Shown here: positions 1 to 8,382 of the stretch, piece by piece
Layout of the letters: each line of letters begins with the position of its first letter
Numbering within the stretch: the first letter of the stretch is position 1
Assembly (NCBI RefSeq): GCF_900112335.1
Contig: NZ_FOLG01000006.1
Coordinates: 62,001-126,000, forward strand
Reading direction: 5' to 3'
DNA length: 64,000 bases
From: Tropicimonas isoalkanivorans
GTDB lineage: Bacteria > Pseudomonadota > Alphaproteobacteria > Rhodobacterales > Rhodobacteraceae
Translations under genes and position numbers: made by a program
The notes under the pieces: generated by a model
The model's database searches: none
What the model was told of the DNA's origin: nothing
The model's input: the letters and a program-made list of their open reading frames with translations, nothing else

Positions 1-588
1 GCGGAGGAGTTGATCTGGTCGAAAAACGTTCGCCGATACCTGCTGGGTGAGCAAGAAGATGTGTTCGACATCAAGGTCTGGAATGCAGACGCGACGCGGA
101 TGCCATACCGGATGCATTCGGAATACCTGCGGGGCCTGTTCCTCGAGAACCGCCTGACTGGTGGCCGTTTCGCGGTGGAGGGGCGGCCGGTGGCACTGTC
201 CGACATCAAGGCGCCGTTCTTCGTGGTCGGAACGGAAAAGGATCACATCGCGCCGTGGAAGTCGGTGTACAAGATCCGGCTGTTCAACGATGCCGAGCAG
301 ACCTTTGTGCTGACGGTTGGCGGGCACAATTCCGGCGTCGTCAGCGAACCCGGCCATCGGGGGCGGAGTTTTCGGATCGGCACCCGGGAACCCGACGCGT
401 TCTACCAGGACCCGGATACCTGGCTTGCCGGTGCCGACAGCCGGGACGGCTCGTGGTGGCTCGCCTGGGCGGATTTCCTCCGCGCGAAGGGCACCGGGCA
501 GGCGATGTCTCCGCCCGCGATGGGGGCACCCGACGAAGGATTGAAACCTCTCTGCGCCGCGCCGGGATCCTACGTTTACCAACGGTGA
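1..588 (+). CDS. phaC: Class I poly(3-hydroxyalkanoate) synthase, C-terminal part (5' end outside window)
   Basis: Polymerises (R)-3-hydroxyacyl-CoA into polyhydroxyalkanoate storage granules. The frame is open from base 1, so only about the last 195 codons are present. They contain the conserved synthase core segment NADATRMPYRMHSEYLR, the aspartate of the Cys-Asp-His triad in GTEKDHIAPW, the histidine in GGHNSGVVSEPGH and the usual Trp-rich end (GSWWLAWADFL). The nucleophilic cysteine lies upstream of the window. The gene converges on the DUF4405 gene with 48 bp between them. The family assignment is firm; substrate range cannot be judged from this fragment. Confidence 0.93.
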   Translation, partial: AEELIWSKNVRRYLLGEQEDVFDIKVWNADATRMPYRMHSEYLRGLFLENRLTGGRFAVEGRPVALSDIKAPFFVVGTEKDHIAPWKSVYKIRLFNDAEQTFVLTVGGHNSGVVSEPGHRGRSFRIGTREPDAFYQDPDTWLAGADSRDGSWWLAWADFLRAKGTGQAMSPPAMGAPDEGLKPLCAAPGSYVYQR

Positions 589-636
589 CTCGAAGTGTTC
601 AGGCGTCAGCGCACTGCCGGCGCCGCTCTTCGAGCG

Positions 637-1143
637 TCAGCCGCCCGAGCGCCAACCCCGGTTTGGCCGCGTGGGGAGGGCCGCTTCGGAAGACCAGTGG
701 TCTCGCTTGAAATAGGAATTACCGTCCACCACCCAACTTGCAGGCGGCCATGCGAGGATCGCGACGAGGGCGACCAGTGCTACCGCTGCGAGCGCAAGGA
801 GCGCTTCCCTACGGTGCCCTGTCGGATGGATCGGCGTTCCGGCCAGAAGGGTCCGGTAAACCCGCAGATGAAGCAGGAAATGCCAGGCGACGACCGCGAC
901 GAAGACGACCGCTGTCGCGATGTGCACTGCCTCCCACCCGGGGCGGCCCAGGCCGAGCAACGTCCAACCCACCTCGTACGCCATCCGTCCATTCGGCGCG
1001 ACGTAGAGCATGATGCCGCTTACCAGCATCAGGACGAAGGTCAGGCTGACGCCGAAAGCGGCGAAGGCCCGTCCGGACAGCGGCGCATGTCGGCTGTGAT
1101 CCGACGATGCGGTGTGAGCTGCCGTCTGCGTGATCGTACCCAT
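637..1143 (-). CDS. DUF4405-type cytochrome b-like membrane protein
   Basis: A 168-residue integral membrane protein. Hydrophobic helices are visible at about residues 26-48, 73-93 and 112-132. The second helix carries histidines spaced as in DUF4405/flavinylation-associated cytochrome proteins (EAVHIATAVV...AWHFLLHLRVY), probably haem ligands. The family is linked to membrane electron transfer, but no redox partner gene lies alongside, so the role is inferred only. The N-terminal 20 residues are polar and His-rich. It converges with phaC; its upstream neighbour, also on the minus strand, is rpoH. Confidence 0.75.
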   Translation of the reverse strand: MGTITQTAAHTASSDHSRHAPLSGRAFAAFGVSLTFVLMLVSGIMLYVAPNGRMAYEVGWTLLGLGRPGWEAVHIATAVVFVAVVAWHFLLHLRVYRTLLAGTPIHPTGHRREALLALAAVALVALVAILAWPPASWVVDGNSYFKRDHWSSEAALPTRPNRGWRSGG

Positions 1144-1287
1144 GGTTCTCCCTCCCGATGGCGGGGGCGGCCGAAGGGGCTGGCGACCCCGTCCGCTGGT
1201 AGAACGCGCGCACGCTCGCGTTCCGTCGCCGTGAGGGGAAAATAGTCACCCGCTGCACCCTGCGTGCCGTTGAAGGTGACGGCCATG

Positions 1288-1319
1288 GAAAAAGCCCCGC
1301 GCCGGGAGGGCGCGGGGCT
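1288..1319 (-). terminator. Rho-independent terminator of rpoH
   Basis: On the minus strand an 11-bp GC-rich stem (AGCCCCGCGCC pairing with its complement, 1293-1303 with 1309-1319) with a 5-nt loop is followed by a run of five T. It lies 25 bp beyond the rpoH stop codon, the normal place for an intrinsic terminator. Confidence 0.85.
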
Positions 1320-1343
1320 CGAATCTCATGCATGCGACTGCAT

Positions 1344-2240
1344 TCAGGCTGCGGGAAGGACGCCCTTTTCGCGAGCAAGGTCCTTCATCCGCTTCTGCAG
1401 CTTCTCGAAGGCGCGTACCTCGATCTGGCGGATTCGCTCGCGGCTGACGTCGTAGACACCGCTCAATTCCTCCAGTGTCACCGCCGGCTCCGCCAGACGG
1501 CGTTGGGTGAGGATATCCTTTTCGCGGTCATTCAGCGCGTCCATCGCCTCCAGCAGCAAGTCGCGGCGCACCGACATCTCGTTGCTTTCGGCATATTGCT
1601 CCGCCTGGTCGGCACTTTCGTCCTCCAGCCAGTCCTGCCACTGCGTGGTGGTGTCGCCGTCGCTACCGACGGTGGCGTTAAGGGAGGCGTCGCCCCCCGA
1701 TAGCCGCCGGTTCATCGAGATCACCTCGTCCTCCGTCACACCGAGATCGGTGGCGATCTTCGTGACGTTCTCCGGCCGCATGTCGCCCTCTTCCAGCGCG
1801 CCAATGCGGGATTTCGCCTTCCGCAGGTTGAAGAACAGCTTCTTCTGCGCCGAGGTCGTGCCAAGTTTCACAAGGCTCCAGGACCGCAGGATATACTCCT
1901 GGATCGCGGCCCTGATCCACCACATGGCATAGGTCGCCAACCGGAACCCCTTCTCCGGATCGAAGCGCTTCACCGCCTGCATCAGGCCAACGTTGGCCTC
2001 CGAGATGACTTCGGCTTGCGGCAGTCCGTAGCCCCGGTAGCCCATGGCGATCTTCGCGGCGAGGCGCAGGTGGCTCGTCACCATCTTGTGCGCAGCTTCC
2101 GCATCGCCGTGGTCCACCCACCGCTTAGCCAGCATGTATTCTTCTTCCGGCTCCAGCATTGGAAACTTGCGAATCTCCTGCAGGTACCGATTCAGCCCCT
2201 GTTCAGGAGACGGTGCGGGAAGCGTGGTATAGTTGCGCAT
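1344..2240 (-). CDS. rpoH: RNA polymerase heat-shock sigma factor RpoH (sigma-32)
   Basis: Directs RNA polymerase to heat-shock and envelope or oxidative stress promoters. At 298 residues it has normal RpoH length. Region 2 is seen in EANVGLMQAVKRFDPEKGFRLATYAMWWIRAAIQEYIL, and the diagnostic RpoH box QKKLFFNLR follows it. The C-terminal helix-turn-helix of region 4.2 is in LEELSGVYDVSRERIRQIEVRA. The ATG is preceded by GGAGGGACC. A sigma-70-like promoter lies upstream and an intrinsic terminator follows. Alphaproteobacteria of this family often carry two rpoH paralogues; which one this is cannot be told here. Confidence 0.96.
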   Translation of the reverse strand: MRNYTTLPAPSPEQGLNRYLQEIRKFPMLEPEEEYMLAKRWVDHGDAEAAHKMVTSHLRLAAKIAMGYRGYGLPQAEVISEANVGLMQAVKRFDPEKGFRLATYAMWWIRAAIQEYILRSWSLVKLGTTSAQKKLFFNLRKAKSRIGALEEGDMRPENVTKIATDLGVTEDEVISMNRRLSGGDASLNATVGSDGDTTTQWQDWLEDESADQAEQYAESNEMSVRRDLLLEAMDALNDREKDILTQRRLAEPAVTLEELSGVYDVSRERIRQIEVRAFEKLQKRMKDLAREKGVLPAA

Positions 2241-2299
2241 ACGGTCCCTCCGTGCCTGTCAGTATCTGTTACGCCTTCGGGCGCACATGTTCGATATGA

Positions 2300-2327
2300 C
2301 ATATATAAACTGAACTGTTCGGTTCAA
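2300..2327 (-). promoter_or_regulatory. Predicted rpoH promoter with overlapping inverted repeat
   Basis: On the minus strand TTGAAC, a 16-nt spacer and TATATG resemble a housekeeping promoter about 60 bp upstream of the rpoH ATG. The inverted repeat TGAAC-N6-GTTCA overlaps the -35 hexamer and could be an operator. No sigma-32-type -10 (CCCAT) is seen, so autoregulation by RpoH is not supported. Confidence 0.5.
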
Positions 2328-2392
2328 GTACTGACGTGTCCGTGAGCGGCGCCGCACTCAGTGTAGTCACATGCCGGACCGCGCAAAAGCTC

Positions 2393-3427
2393 TCAAATCC
2401 CGCGCAATTTAGCGATTAGGGCATCCATGTCTTCGGGCAGCGGGCTTTCGAATGCGAGGCGCTCTCCGCTGACCGGATGGTCAAATCCGAGCGTGGCAGC
2501 ATGCAGGGCTTGCCTGGGAAAGGCGTCCGCTTCTGAGGCGGCGGCAATCCCCAGGCTGCGGGTGGAGAGTTTGCGCCGCCCGCCGTAGACCGGATCGCCT
2601 ATCAGCCCGTGCCCGGTATACGCCATGTGCACCCGGATCTGATGCGTGCGCCCGGTCTGCAATCGGCACTCCACCAGTGCGGCGCCCGGCGGATGGCCGA
2701 AGGGTTCCGCAACGCGCACACGAGTTACCGCGTGCCGCCCACCGGACCAGACAACCGCCTGCCGCTGCCGGTCATGGCGGTGTCGGTCAAGCGCGGTTTC
2801 AATCTTCAGCACCTCGGCGCTTTCCCAACTGACGCCCCGGAGGCCACGCAAGCGCGGGTCCGCCGGGTCTGGGCAACCGTGAACGACCGCAAGGTACCGT
2901 CGGTCGGCGGTGTGTGCCTCGAACTGTGAGGCCAGCCCGTGATGCGCGGCGTCGGTCTTGGCCACCACCAGCAGGCCGGAGGTATCTTTGTCGATCCGGT
3001 GGACGATCCCCGGCCGACGCGCCCCGCCGATGCCGGAGAGCGAGTCTCCGCAATGGTGGAGGAGTGCGTTGACCAGTGTGCCGGACGGACTGCCGGGAGC
3101 AGGGTGAACCACCATCCCGGCGGGTTTGTCGATCACGATCAGCGCTTCGTCTTCGTAAACCACTGCGAGCGGAATGGCTTCCGCCTGCGTTTCCACCTCC
3201 ACCGCTTCGGGGACGAGGATTTCCACCATGTCGCCTGGGCAAACCTTCTGCTTGGCATCCTGCGCCGGGACGCCGGCAACGCGGACGTGGCCGTCTGCGA
3301 TCAGTCGGGCTAGCCGCGACCGGCTCAGCGCCTCCTGTTCGGGGACGTCCCGCGCAAGCGCCTTGTCGAGGCGTTCGGGCCCCGCGGCGGTTATCTCGAT
3401 CCGGAGCGTCCGGAGCGGCTCGGTCAT
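2393..3427 (-). CDS. rluD: RluA-family 23S rRNA pseudouridine synthase (RluD-like)
   Basis: Isomerises uridine to pseudouridine in 23S rRNA. An N-terminal S4-like RNA-binding region (about residues 15-65, SRSRLARLIADGHVRVAG) precedes the catalytic domain. The catalytic aspartate is in the family motif RPGIVHRIDKDTSGLLVV, and the GRTHQIRVHM motif is present further on. The frame stays open 120 nt upstream, but that extension is Arg/His-rich and unlike the family, so the ATG at 3427 (MTEPLRTLRIE) is chosen, giving 344 residues. It is divergent from the DUF6476 gene. RluA, RluC and RluD specificity is not resolved by sequence alone. Confidence 0.9.
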   Translation of the reverse strand: MTEPLRTLRIEITAAGPERLDKALARDVPEQEALSRSRLARLIADGHVRVAGVPAQDAKQKVCPGDMVEILVPEAVEVETQAEAIPLAVVYEDEALIVIDKPAGMVVHPAPGSPSGTLVNALLHHCGDSLSGIGGARRPGIVHRIDKDTSGLLVVAKTDAAHHGLASQFEAHTADRRYLAVVHGCPDPADPRLRGLRGVSWESAEVLKIETALDRHRHDRQRQAVVWSGGRHAVTRVRVAEPFGHPPGAALVECRLQTGRTHQIRVHMAYTGHGLIGDPVYGGRRKLSTRSLGIAAASEADAFPRQALHAATLGFDHPVSGERLAFESPLPEDMDALIAKLRGI

Positions 3428-3567
3428 GGTGGTGTTCCGGTGGTGCGACGTGTCCCGCCGGATACGCCGTCCATACCCATGACGCAAGCGCGGCACGACG
3501 GGCGCGATTGTGCCCTTCCACCACACGGCCGCGTGCCATATCAGCAATGCCAGAAGCTGGAGGCCCC

Positions 3568-3891
3568 ATGGAACAGCCAGACCCGAGCTCCGCCGACGTC
3601 CGCAGCCTTCGCCTTTTGCGAGTGCTGGTCCTGATCCTGACCGGCAGCATGATCGTCGGCATGATCACCCTGATCGTGCTCTTCATCACACGTTTTCCGA
3701 ATCTGGACAGCGAAGTGCCGGCGCCATTCCAAACGCTGCGCCTCCCTGAAAGCATAGCCCTGCCCGAAGGGGCCTCGCCGCTGGCGATCACCCAGGGGCC
3801 GGGGTGGTGGGCTGTGGTGACGGACGGCAACGACATCCTGATCTTCGATGCAGCCGACGGGACCTTGCGCCAGACTGTCGAGGTGGAGTGA
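3568..3891 (+). CDS. Small DUF6476-type membrane-anchored protein
   Basis: A 107-residue protein with one transmembrane helix (about residues 19-43, LVLILTGSMIVGMITLIVLF) followed by a short extracytoplasmic domain that resembles a beta-propeller fragment (ITQGPGWWAVVTDGNDILIFDAADGTLRQTV). The ATG has GGAGG 4 nt upstream. The function is unknown; I recall it as a conserved Rhodobacteraceae family found beside rluD and rpoH. It is divergently oriented from rluD and may share a regulatory region with it. Confidence 0.7.
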   Translation: MEQPDPSSADVRSLRLLRVLVLILTGSMIVGMITLIVLFITRFPNLDSEVPAPFQTLRLPESIALPEGASPLAITQGPGWWAVVTDGNDILIFDAADGTLRQTVEVE

Positions 3892-3943
3892 ACTACTGGC
3901 GATGTGGCCATAATTCCTGAGGAAAAGCCCTCGGGGCGGCTGC

Positions 3944-3971
3944 TTGACATGTTTTGATCACCTGATACCGC
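3944..3971 (+). promoter_or_regulatory. Predicted ppk2 promoter
   Basis: A perfect TTGACA -35 box is followed after 16 nt by TACCGC, which is preceded by an extended -10 TG dinucleotide. It sits 56 bp before the ppk2 start. The -10 is weak, so the call rests mainly on the -35 box. Confidence 0.4.
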
Positions 3972-4027
3972 CAGATTGGCCGTGTCAGGAGCGCCAAACA
4001 TGGCGTCGGAAAGGATGGAGTCGCAGT

Positions 4028-4981
4028 ATGAACGACAGCAGTCACGAGGACGAACGCGGGGGGGCGCACGCGCCACTGGACGAGATGCACGGCGACTGGC
4101 TGGAGGCCGAACTCGAAGAGACGCTCGACGAGACCTTCGAGATGGAATTCAGCGAGCCGATGCTCAGTCAGGAGATCCGCAAGATCTACCGGACCGCGCA
4201 TCCGGATTCGCTCGACCGCCGGGTGTATTTCCGAAACCTTCTCCGGCTGCAGGCGGAACTCATCAAGGTGCAGGACTGGGTAGAGCATACCGGTGCCAAG
4301 ATCTGCATTCTGTTCGAAGGGCGGGATTCGGCCGGCAAGGGCGGGGTGATCAAGCGCATCACGCAACGCCTGAACCCGCGGGTTTGCCGTGTGGTGGCGC
4401 TCCCGGCGCCGAACCGCCGCCAGCAGAGCCAGTGGTATTTCCAGCGCTATGTCGAACATCTGCCGGCCGGCGGCGAGATCGTGCTGTTCGATAGGTCCTG
4501 GTACAACCGGGCAGGCGTGGAGCGGGTGATGGGCTTCGCCAATGAGGATCAAGTGGAGCAGTTCTTCCGGGACGTGCCGGAGTTCGAGCGGATGCTTGTG
4601 CGGAACGGGATCATCCTTCTGAAATACTGGTTCTCGATCACCGATGCCGAACAGCAGCTTCGCTTCCAGGTGCGCATCCACGACCCCATGAAGCAGTGGA
4701 AGCTTTCGCCGATGGACCTGCAGAGCCGCGTGCGGTGGGAGCAATACACCAAGGCGAAGGAAGACATGTTCGCGCGCACCAACATTCCCGAGGCGCCGTG
4801 GTACATCGTCGAGGGCAACGACAAGAAGCGCGAACGGCTGAACTGTATGGAGCACATCCTGACCAAGATCCCCTACGAGCCGGTGGAGAGCGAGAAGGTG
4901 GAGTTGCCGGAGCGCGTCTACAATCCGAACTACGAGCGCAAGGTTCTGCCGGACGAGTTGTACGTGCCGAAGATCTACTGA
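4028..4981 (+). CDS. ppk2: Polyphosphate kinase 2
   Basis: Transfers phosphate between polyphosphate and nucleoside di- or triphosphates. The 317-residue protein carries the PPK2 Walker A (FEGRDSAGKGGVIKRI), a Walker B-like DRSWYNRAGVERVMGF and the lid region around RVRWEQYTKAKEDMF. Its first 45 residues are acidic and low in complexity. The ATG at 4028 is preferred over an upstream in-frame ATG because AAGGATGGAG precedes it at a suitable distance. It is a single-gene unit, with a promoter-like element before it and a hairpin terminator after it. It joins phaC as a second storage-polymer gene in this window. Confidence 0.93.
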   Translation: MNDSSHEDERGGAHAPLDEMHGDWLEAELEETLDETFEMEFSEPMLSQEIRKIYRTAHPDSLDRRVYFRNLLRLQAELIKVQDWVEHTGAKICILFEGRDSAGKGGVIKRITQRLNPRVCRVVALPAPNRRQQSQWYFQRYVEHLPAGGEIVLFDRSWYNRAGVERVMGFANEDQVEQFFRDVPEFERMLVRNGIILLKYWFSITDAEQQLRFQVRIHDPMKQWKLSPMDLQSRVRWEQYTKAKEDMFARTNIPEAPWYIVEGNDKKRERLNCMEHILTKIPYEPVESEKVELPERVYNPNYERKVLPDELYVPKIY

Positions 4982-5000
4982 CGCCGTGAGCGATGGGAAC

Positions 5001-5038
5001 GCGCCCGGTGGGCGCGTGCCTCCGGCGGGGATATTTTT
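5001..5038 (+). terminator. Intrinsic terminator of ppk2, fused to a dispersed repeat
   Basis: The perfect 6-bp stem GCGCCC/GGGCGC with a 3-nt loop (5001-5015) is followed by the dispersed repeat motif ending in a run of five T (5034-5038). It lies 20 bp after the ppk2 stop. Confidence 0.65.
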
Positions 5039-5051
5039 CGACACAAGAAGC
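5016..5051 (+). repeat. Dispersed intergenic repeat CCTCCGGCGGGGATATTT, copy 1
   Basis: The 18-base core at 5019-5036 recurs identically at 62327-62344. In both places it begins with GTG and is followed after a few variable bases by GACACAAGAAGC. Both copies sit directly 3' of a hairpin terminator. I recall similar sequences being common between genes in Rhodobacteraceae genomes. Confidence 0.75.
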
Positions 5052-5146
5052 GGTTGTATGTCGCCATGGATCGGTGAGGTCTTTTCATCGGCACGAGGGC
5101 CTGCAAGTCTCGCGCCGTTTCGTCCACCGACTCAGAGAGGCAATGC

Positions 5147-5692
5147 ATGAGTCCGTTCGACCCGGGGCTTCCACTCATCCGTGACTGCGAAGAGCGCGAC
5201 ATGCCGGCGATACAGGCGATTTATTCCGATGCGGTGCTTACCGGTCAGGCGTCCTTCGAGCTGGAACCGCCATCGGTGGACGAGATGCGCAGTCGCTGGC
5301 AGGCCCGTGCAACCGTTGGGTATCCGTTCCTGGTGGCGGAGGCCGACGGGCAGATTTCAGGGTATGCGTATGCCGGGGCGTATCACGGACGTCCGGCCTA
5401 TGCCTGGACCGTGGAGAACTCCATCTACATTCATCGCGATCATCGTGGCCGGCGGGTTGGGAAATTGTTGATGGAAGAGGTTATTCGACGCTGCGAAGGG
5501 GCCGGATATCGTCAGATGGTGGCGGTCATCGGCGATTCCGGTAATGCGGGTTCGATCGCGCTGCACCGGAGCCTCGGGTTCGTCCATGCGGGGACGTTGC
5601 GGTCGGTCGGGTGGAAGCACGGGCGCTGGCTGGATTCAGTACTCATGCAGCGCCCGCTGGGACCGGGCGACGCGACCGCGCCAACGGGGTAG
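5147..5692 (+). CDS. GNAT-family N-acetyltransferase (phosphinothricin/methionine-sulfoximine type)
   Basis: Transfers acetyl from acetyl-CoA to an amine. The 181-residue sequence matches the PAT/MnaT subfamily: IRDCEERDMPAIQAIYSDAV at the start, a YAWTVENSIYIHRDHRGRRVGKLL segment containing the acetyl-CoA pyrophosphate loop, and GNAGSIALHRSLGFVHAGTLRSVGWKHGRW near the end. Family members acetylate methionine sulfone/sulfoximine or phosphinothricin, so detoxification of an amino-acid analogue is likely. It is monocistronic, and a perfect 9-bp hairpin separates it from convergent ssb. Confidence 0.85.
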   Translation: MSPFDPGLPLIRDCEERDMPAIQAIYSDAVLTGQASFELEPPSVDEMRSRWQARATVGYPFLVAEADGQISGYAYAGAYHGRPAYAWTVENSIYIHRDHRGRRVGKLLMEEVIRRCEGAGYRQMVAVIGDSGNAGSIALHRSLGFVHAGTLRSVGWKHGRWLDSVLMQRPLGPGDATAPTG

Positions 5693-5733
5693 GGTAACGC
5701 CGCACCGGGCGTGTCGGAACAGGGCGCGCCGGG

Positions 5734-5756
5734 TGCGGGCGGTCCGTCCGCCCGCA
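5734..5756. repeat. Perfect inverted repeat between convergent genes
   Basis: TGCGGGCGG and CCGCCCGCA form a perfect 9-bp stem with a 5-nt loop, between the 3' ends of the acetyltransferase gene (+) and ssb (-). Neither flank has a T run, so it may terminate in both directions only weakly, or simply protect 3' ends. Confidence 0.6.
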
Positions 5757-5770
5757 TAAGTTGCGCTGCT

Positions 5771-6268
5771 TCAGAACGGTATTTCGTCGTCCATGTCGCT
5801 GCCGCCACCGCTAGAGGCGCCACCGCCGTAGCCGCCCTGCTGGCCCCCGCCATAGCCGCCGCGGTCCTCATAGCCGCCGCCCCCGCCACCGCTGTAGCCG
5901 CCGCCCTCGCCGCCGCCGCGACCGTCGAGCAGGGTCAGTTCGCCGCGGTAGGGGCGAAGAACCACTTCCGTCGTGTAGCGGTCCTGTCCGGACTGGTCTT
6001 GCCATTTGCGGGTTTCGAGTTGGCCCTCGATGTAGACCTTGGAGCCCTTGCGCAGGTACTGTTCGGCGATCCGGGCCAACGGTTCGGAGAAGATGGCGAC
6101 CGAATGCCATTCGGTCCGCTCGCGCCGCTCGCCGGTGTTGCGGTCCTTCCAGTTTTCCGACGTCGCGATGCGCAGGTTGCACACCTTGCCGCCGTTCTGG
6201 AAGGTGCGCACCTCGGGGTCACGGCCGAGATTGCCCACCAGGATCACCTTGTTCACCGATCCCGCCAT
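5771..6268 (-). CDS. ssb: Single-stranded DNA-binding protein
   Basis: Coats ssDNA in replication, repair and recombination. The 165-residue protein has an N-terminal OB fold ([59 protein letters not shown]), a Gly-rich flexible linker (about residues 115-155) and the conserved acidic tip DMDDEIPF that recruits partners. AAGGAG precedes the ATG. It is divergent from the lytic transglycosylase gene. I see no LexA-type box in the shared upstream region. Confidence 0.97.
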   Translation of the reverse strand: MAGSVNKVILVGNLGRDPEVRTFQNGGKVCNLRIATSENWKDRNTGERRERTEWHSVAIFSEPLARIAEQYLRKGSKVYIEGQLETRKWQDQSGQDRYTTEVVLRPYRGELTLLDGRGGGEGGGYSGGGGGGYEDRGGYGGGQQGGYGGGASSGGGSDMDDEIPF

Positions 6269-6395
6269 GCGCTGCTCCTTGTGTCTGCACGTATTGCCTG
6301 TTGCCGAACCGCACCGATTCCGGTGCGAAGCCAGACGCTACACCACCTTCGGTTCGTGAAAAACTGCCTAATTCCGCCGCAGGCCCCATCCCGCT

Positions 6396-6424
6396 CTGGC
6401 AAAAGCGGACGAGCTTCCTATACT
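6396..6424 (+). promoter_or_regulatory. Predicted promoter of the lytic transglycosylase gene
   Basis: CTGGCA, a 17-nt spacer and TATACT match the sigma-70 pattern well. The expected start of transcription is about 30 bp before the ATG at 6462. Confidence 0.55.
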
Positions 6425-6461
6425 GCCCGCCGAAGGAACGAGGGACAAAAGGCACAGCCGA

Positions 6462-7073
6462 ATGGCCAAGCTGTACGGTGCGATTGGAATCGCGGCCATC
6501 CTTGCGGTGGGCATGACGGCAGCCGCTGGTGCGCCTGCCTTTGCGGAATCGACGGTTTCGTCGAAGTCGAGGGCCCGGCTCTTTTCATCGCAGACCAAAC
6601 TCCTCGATAGCCGCGCCGCCACCCAGTATTCCAATTCCATCCGGTACCAGCCGCCGAGTGCCAAGAAAGGTGCCAGTGCCGCGAATGTGCCGGGATACCG
6701 AGGCCGTTACGCGGGCGAATACCTTGCCGTCGCCAAGTCCGCCGCGCGCAAGCATGGTGTGCCGGAAGATCTGTTCCTGCGGCTGGTCCAGCAGGAGAGC
6801 AACTGGCGGGTCAGCGCCAAGTCCCACAAGGGGGCGATCGGGCTGGCGCAGTTGATGCCGGGGACCGCGGCGAAGCTGGGGGTCAATCCCCATGATCCGC
6901 GTCAGAACCTCGAGGGCGGCGCACGATACTTGCGGATGATGTACGATCGGTACGGAAACTGGCGCCTCGCGCTGGCGGCCTACAACGCGGGGCCGGGGGC
7001 AGTGGACAAGTATGGCGGCATTCCGCCCTACCAGGAAACTGCCCATTACGTCAGCAAGATCTGGGGCAGTTGA
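6462..7073 (+). CDS. Exported lytic transglycosylase (SLT domain)
   Basis: Cleaves peptidoglycan glycan strands to anhydro-muropeptides. A signal peptide is clear (hydrophobic core about residues 8-26, cleavage near AFAES). The SLT domain covers residues 85-200: the catalytic glutamate in [14 protein letters not shown], then [51 protein letters not shown]. At 203 residues it is a compact, single-domain enzyme. The region between signal and domain is Ser/Arg-rich. It has its own promoter and no operon partner. Confidence 0.9.
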   Translation: MAKLYGAIGIAAILAVGMTAAAGAPAFAESTVSSKSRARLFSSQTKLLDSRAATQYSNSIRYQPPSAKKGASAANVPGYRGRYAGEYLAVAKSAARKHGVPEDLFLRLVQQESNWRVSAKSHKGAIGLAQLMPGTAAKLGVNPHDPRQNLEGGARYLRMMYDRYGNWRLALAAYNAGPGAVDKYGGIPPYQETAHYVSKIWGS

Positions 7074-7158
7074 TCCTGCGGCAGTGTGTCCGATAAAAAG
7101 ACTCGGAAATTCACGGTACGCATTTCCTGACATGTTCGCGTGACATTGGGCGATCAGG

Positions 7159-8355
7159 ATGCGCGCGACCGAAGGATGCCCGGAGACTCAGACCTTGCCG
7201 CTCGCGTACCTTACCCGCATTGCCGTCGGCAGTTTGGCCGGAATGGCGGCCGCCGCGATTGCCCATGCCGAGCCTCTCTATCCGACGCCCGAAGACCTCG
7301 GTGAGGCGCTCTTCTTCGACAGTAGCCTGTCGATGAACCGAACGCAGGCTTGCGCGACCTGCCACGATCCCGCCCACGCTTTTGTCGACCCGCGCGAAAC
7401 GGAAGCGGGTCGTTCGGCATCGCTGGGCGATGATGGCGTATCCCTCGGGGACCGGAACACGCCCACGGCGGCCTATGCGATGTTCTCGCCGGAGTTTCAC
7501 CACGATCCGGAGACGGGCTTGTGGAAGGGCGGGCAGTTTTTGGACGGGCGCGAGATTTCGCTGGAGGGCCAGGCCGGTGGGCCGCCGCTCAATCCGATCG
7601 AGATGGGGATGCCGGATGCTGACAGCGTGGTGCGGCGACTTCAGGAAAATCCAGACTACGTGGCCGCCATGAAGGCCTTCTACGGCGACGGTGTCTTCGA
7701 TCAGCCGCTGGTGGCCTACGAGGCGATGGCCCGCGCCATTGCGGCCTTCGAACGGACGGACGTCTTCGCGCCCTTCGACAGCAAGTACGACCGGTACCTG
7801 CGGGGGGAGTACACGATGACCGAGGAGGAGGAGTTGGGGCGCGTGCTGTTCTTTTCGGAGCAGTTCACCAACTGCAACCGCTGCCACCAGCTTCGCCGCA
7901 GCCCCATTGATCCGAAGGAAACATTTTCAAATTATGCCTTCCACAATATCGGTGTGCCGCGGAATGCCCGGCTGCGCGGTGTGAACGGCGTGGGGGACGA
8001 CGGCCAAGACACCGGCTTGCTCCTGAACCCCGGCGTGGATGACCCGGCTCAGGCCGGCAGGTTCAAGGTGCCGACGTTGCGCAATGTTGCCGTGACCGGT
8101 CCCTACATGCACAACGGCGTCTTCGAGGATCTGCGCACGGCGGTTCTGTTCTACGACAAGTACAACTCGCGGAACCCGGCGCGTCAGATCAACCCCGAAA
8201 CCGGGCAGCCTTGGGGACCGCCGGAGGTGGACGGAACCTTGTCGATGGAAGAGCTCGAGGCCTCCCCGGCGCTGGACGATCAGCGCATAGATGCCATCGT
8301 CGCCTTTCTGAAGACGCTGACCGATGCACGGTATGAACATCTGCTGGACGAGTAG
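7159..8355 (+). CDS. Di-heme cytochrome c peroxidase (CcpA/MauG family)
   Basis: A periplasmic haem protein that normally reduces hydrogen peroxide with electrons from cytochrome c. Two CxxCH haem sites are present (CATCH at about residue 64, CNRCH at about 238). The family segments GDRNTPT near the first haem and FKVPTLRNVAVTGPYMHNG toward the C-terminus are also seen. An N-terminal export signal runs to about residue 37 (AHAEP). The ATG has only a short AGG just upstream, so the exact start is uncertain. Haem attachment would need the Ccm system, part of which lies at the end of this window. A MauG-like maturation role cannot be excluded. Confidence 0.88.
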   Translation: MRATEGCPETQTLPLAYLTRIAVGSLAGMAAAAIAHAEPLYPTPEDLGEALFFDSSLSMNRTQACATCHDPAHAFVDPRETEAGRSASLGDDGVSLGDRNTPTAAYAMFSPEFHHDPETGLWKGGQFLDGREISLEGQAGGPPLNPIEMGMPDADSVVRRLQENPDYVAAMKAFYGDGVFDQPLVAYEAMARAIAAFERTDVFAPFDSKYDRYLRGEYTMTEEEELGRVLFFSEQFTNCNRCHQLRRSPIDPKETFSNYAFHNIGVPRNARLRGVNGVGDDGQDTGLLLNPGVDDPAQAGRFKVPTLRNVAVTGPYMHNGVFEDLRTAVLFYDKYNSRNPARQINPETGQPWGPPEVDGTLSMEELEASPALDDQRIDAIVAFLKTLTDARYEHLLDE

Positions 8356-8382
8356 GCGCAGAGTGAAGTCCCGGACGCGGGC

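Noticed and set aside
3893-5044. 383-codon minus-strand frame opposite ppk2
   Set aside because: Shadow of ppk2; its His/Leu-rich composition is typical of antisense frames here.
5771-6610. Long Ala/Val-rich plus-strand frame (5711-6610) opposite ssb
   Set aside because: It is the antisense of the Gly-rich ssb linker and OB fold. ssb is unmistakable and the plus frame has no family similarity or ribosome site.
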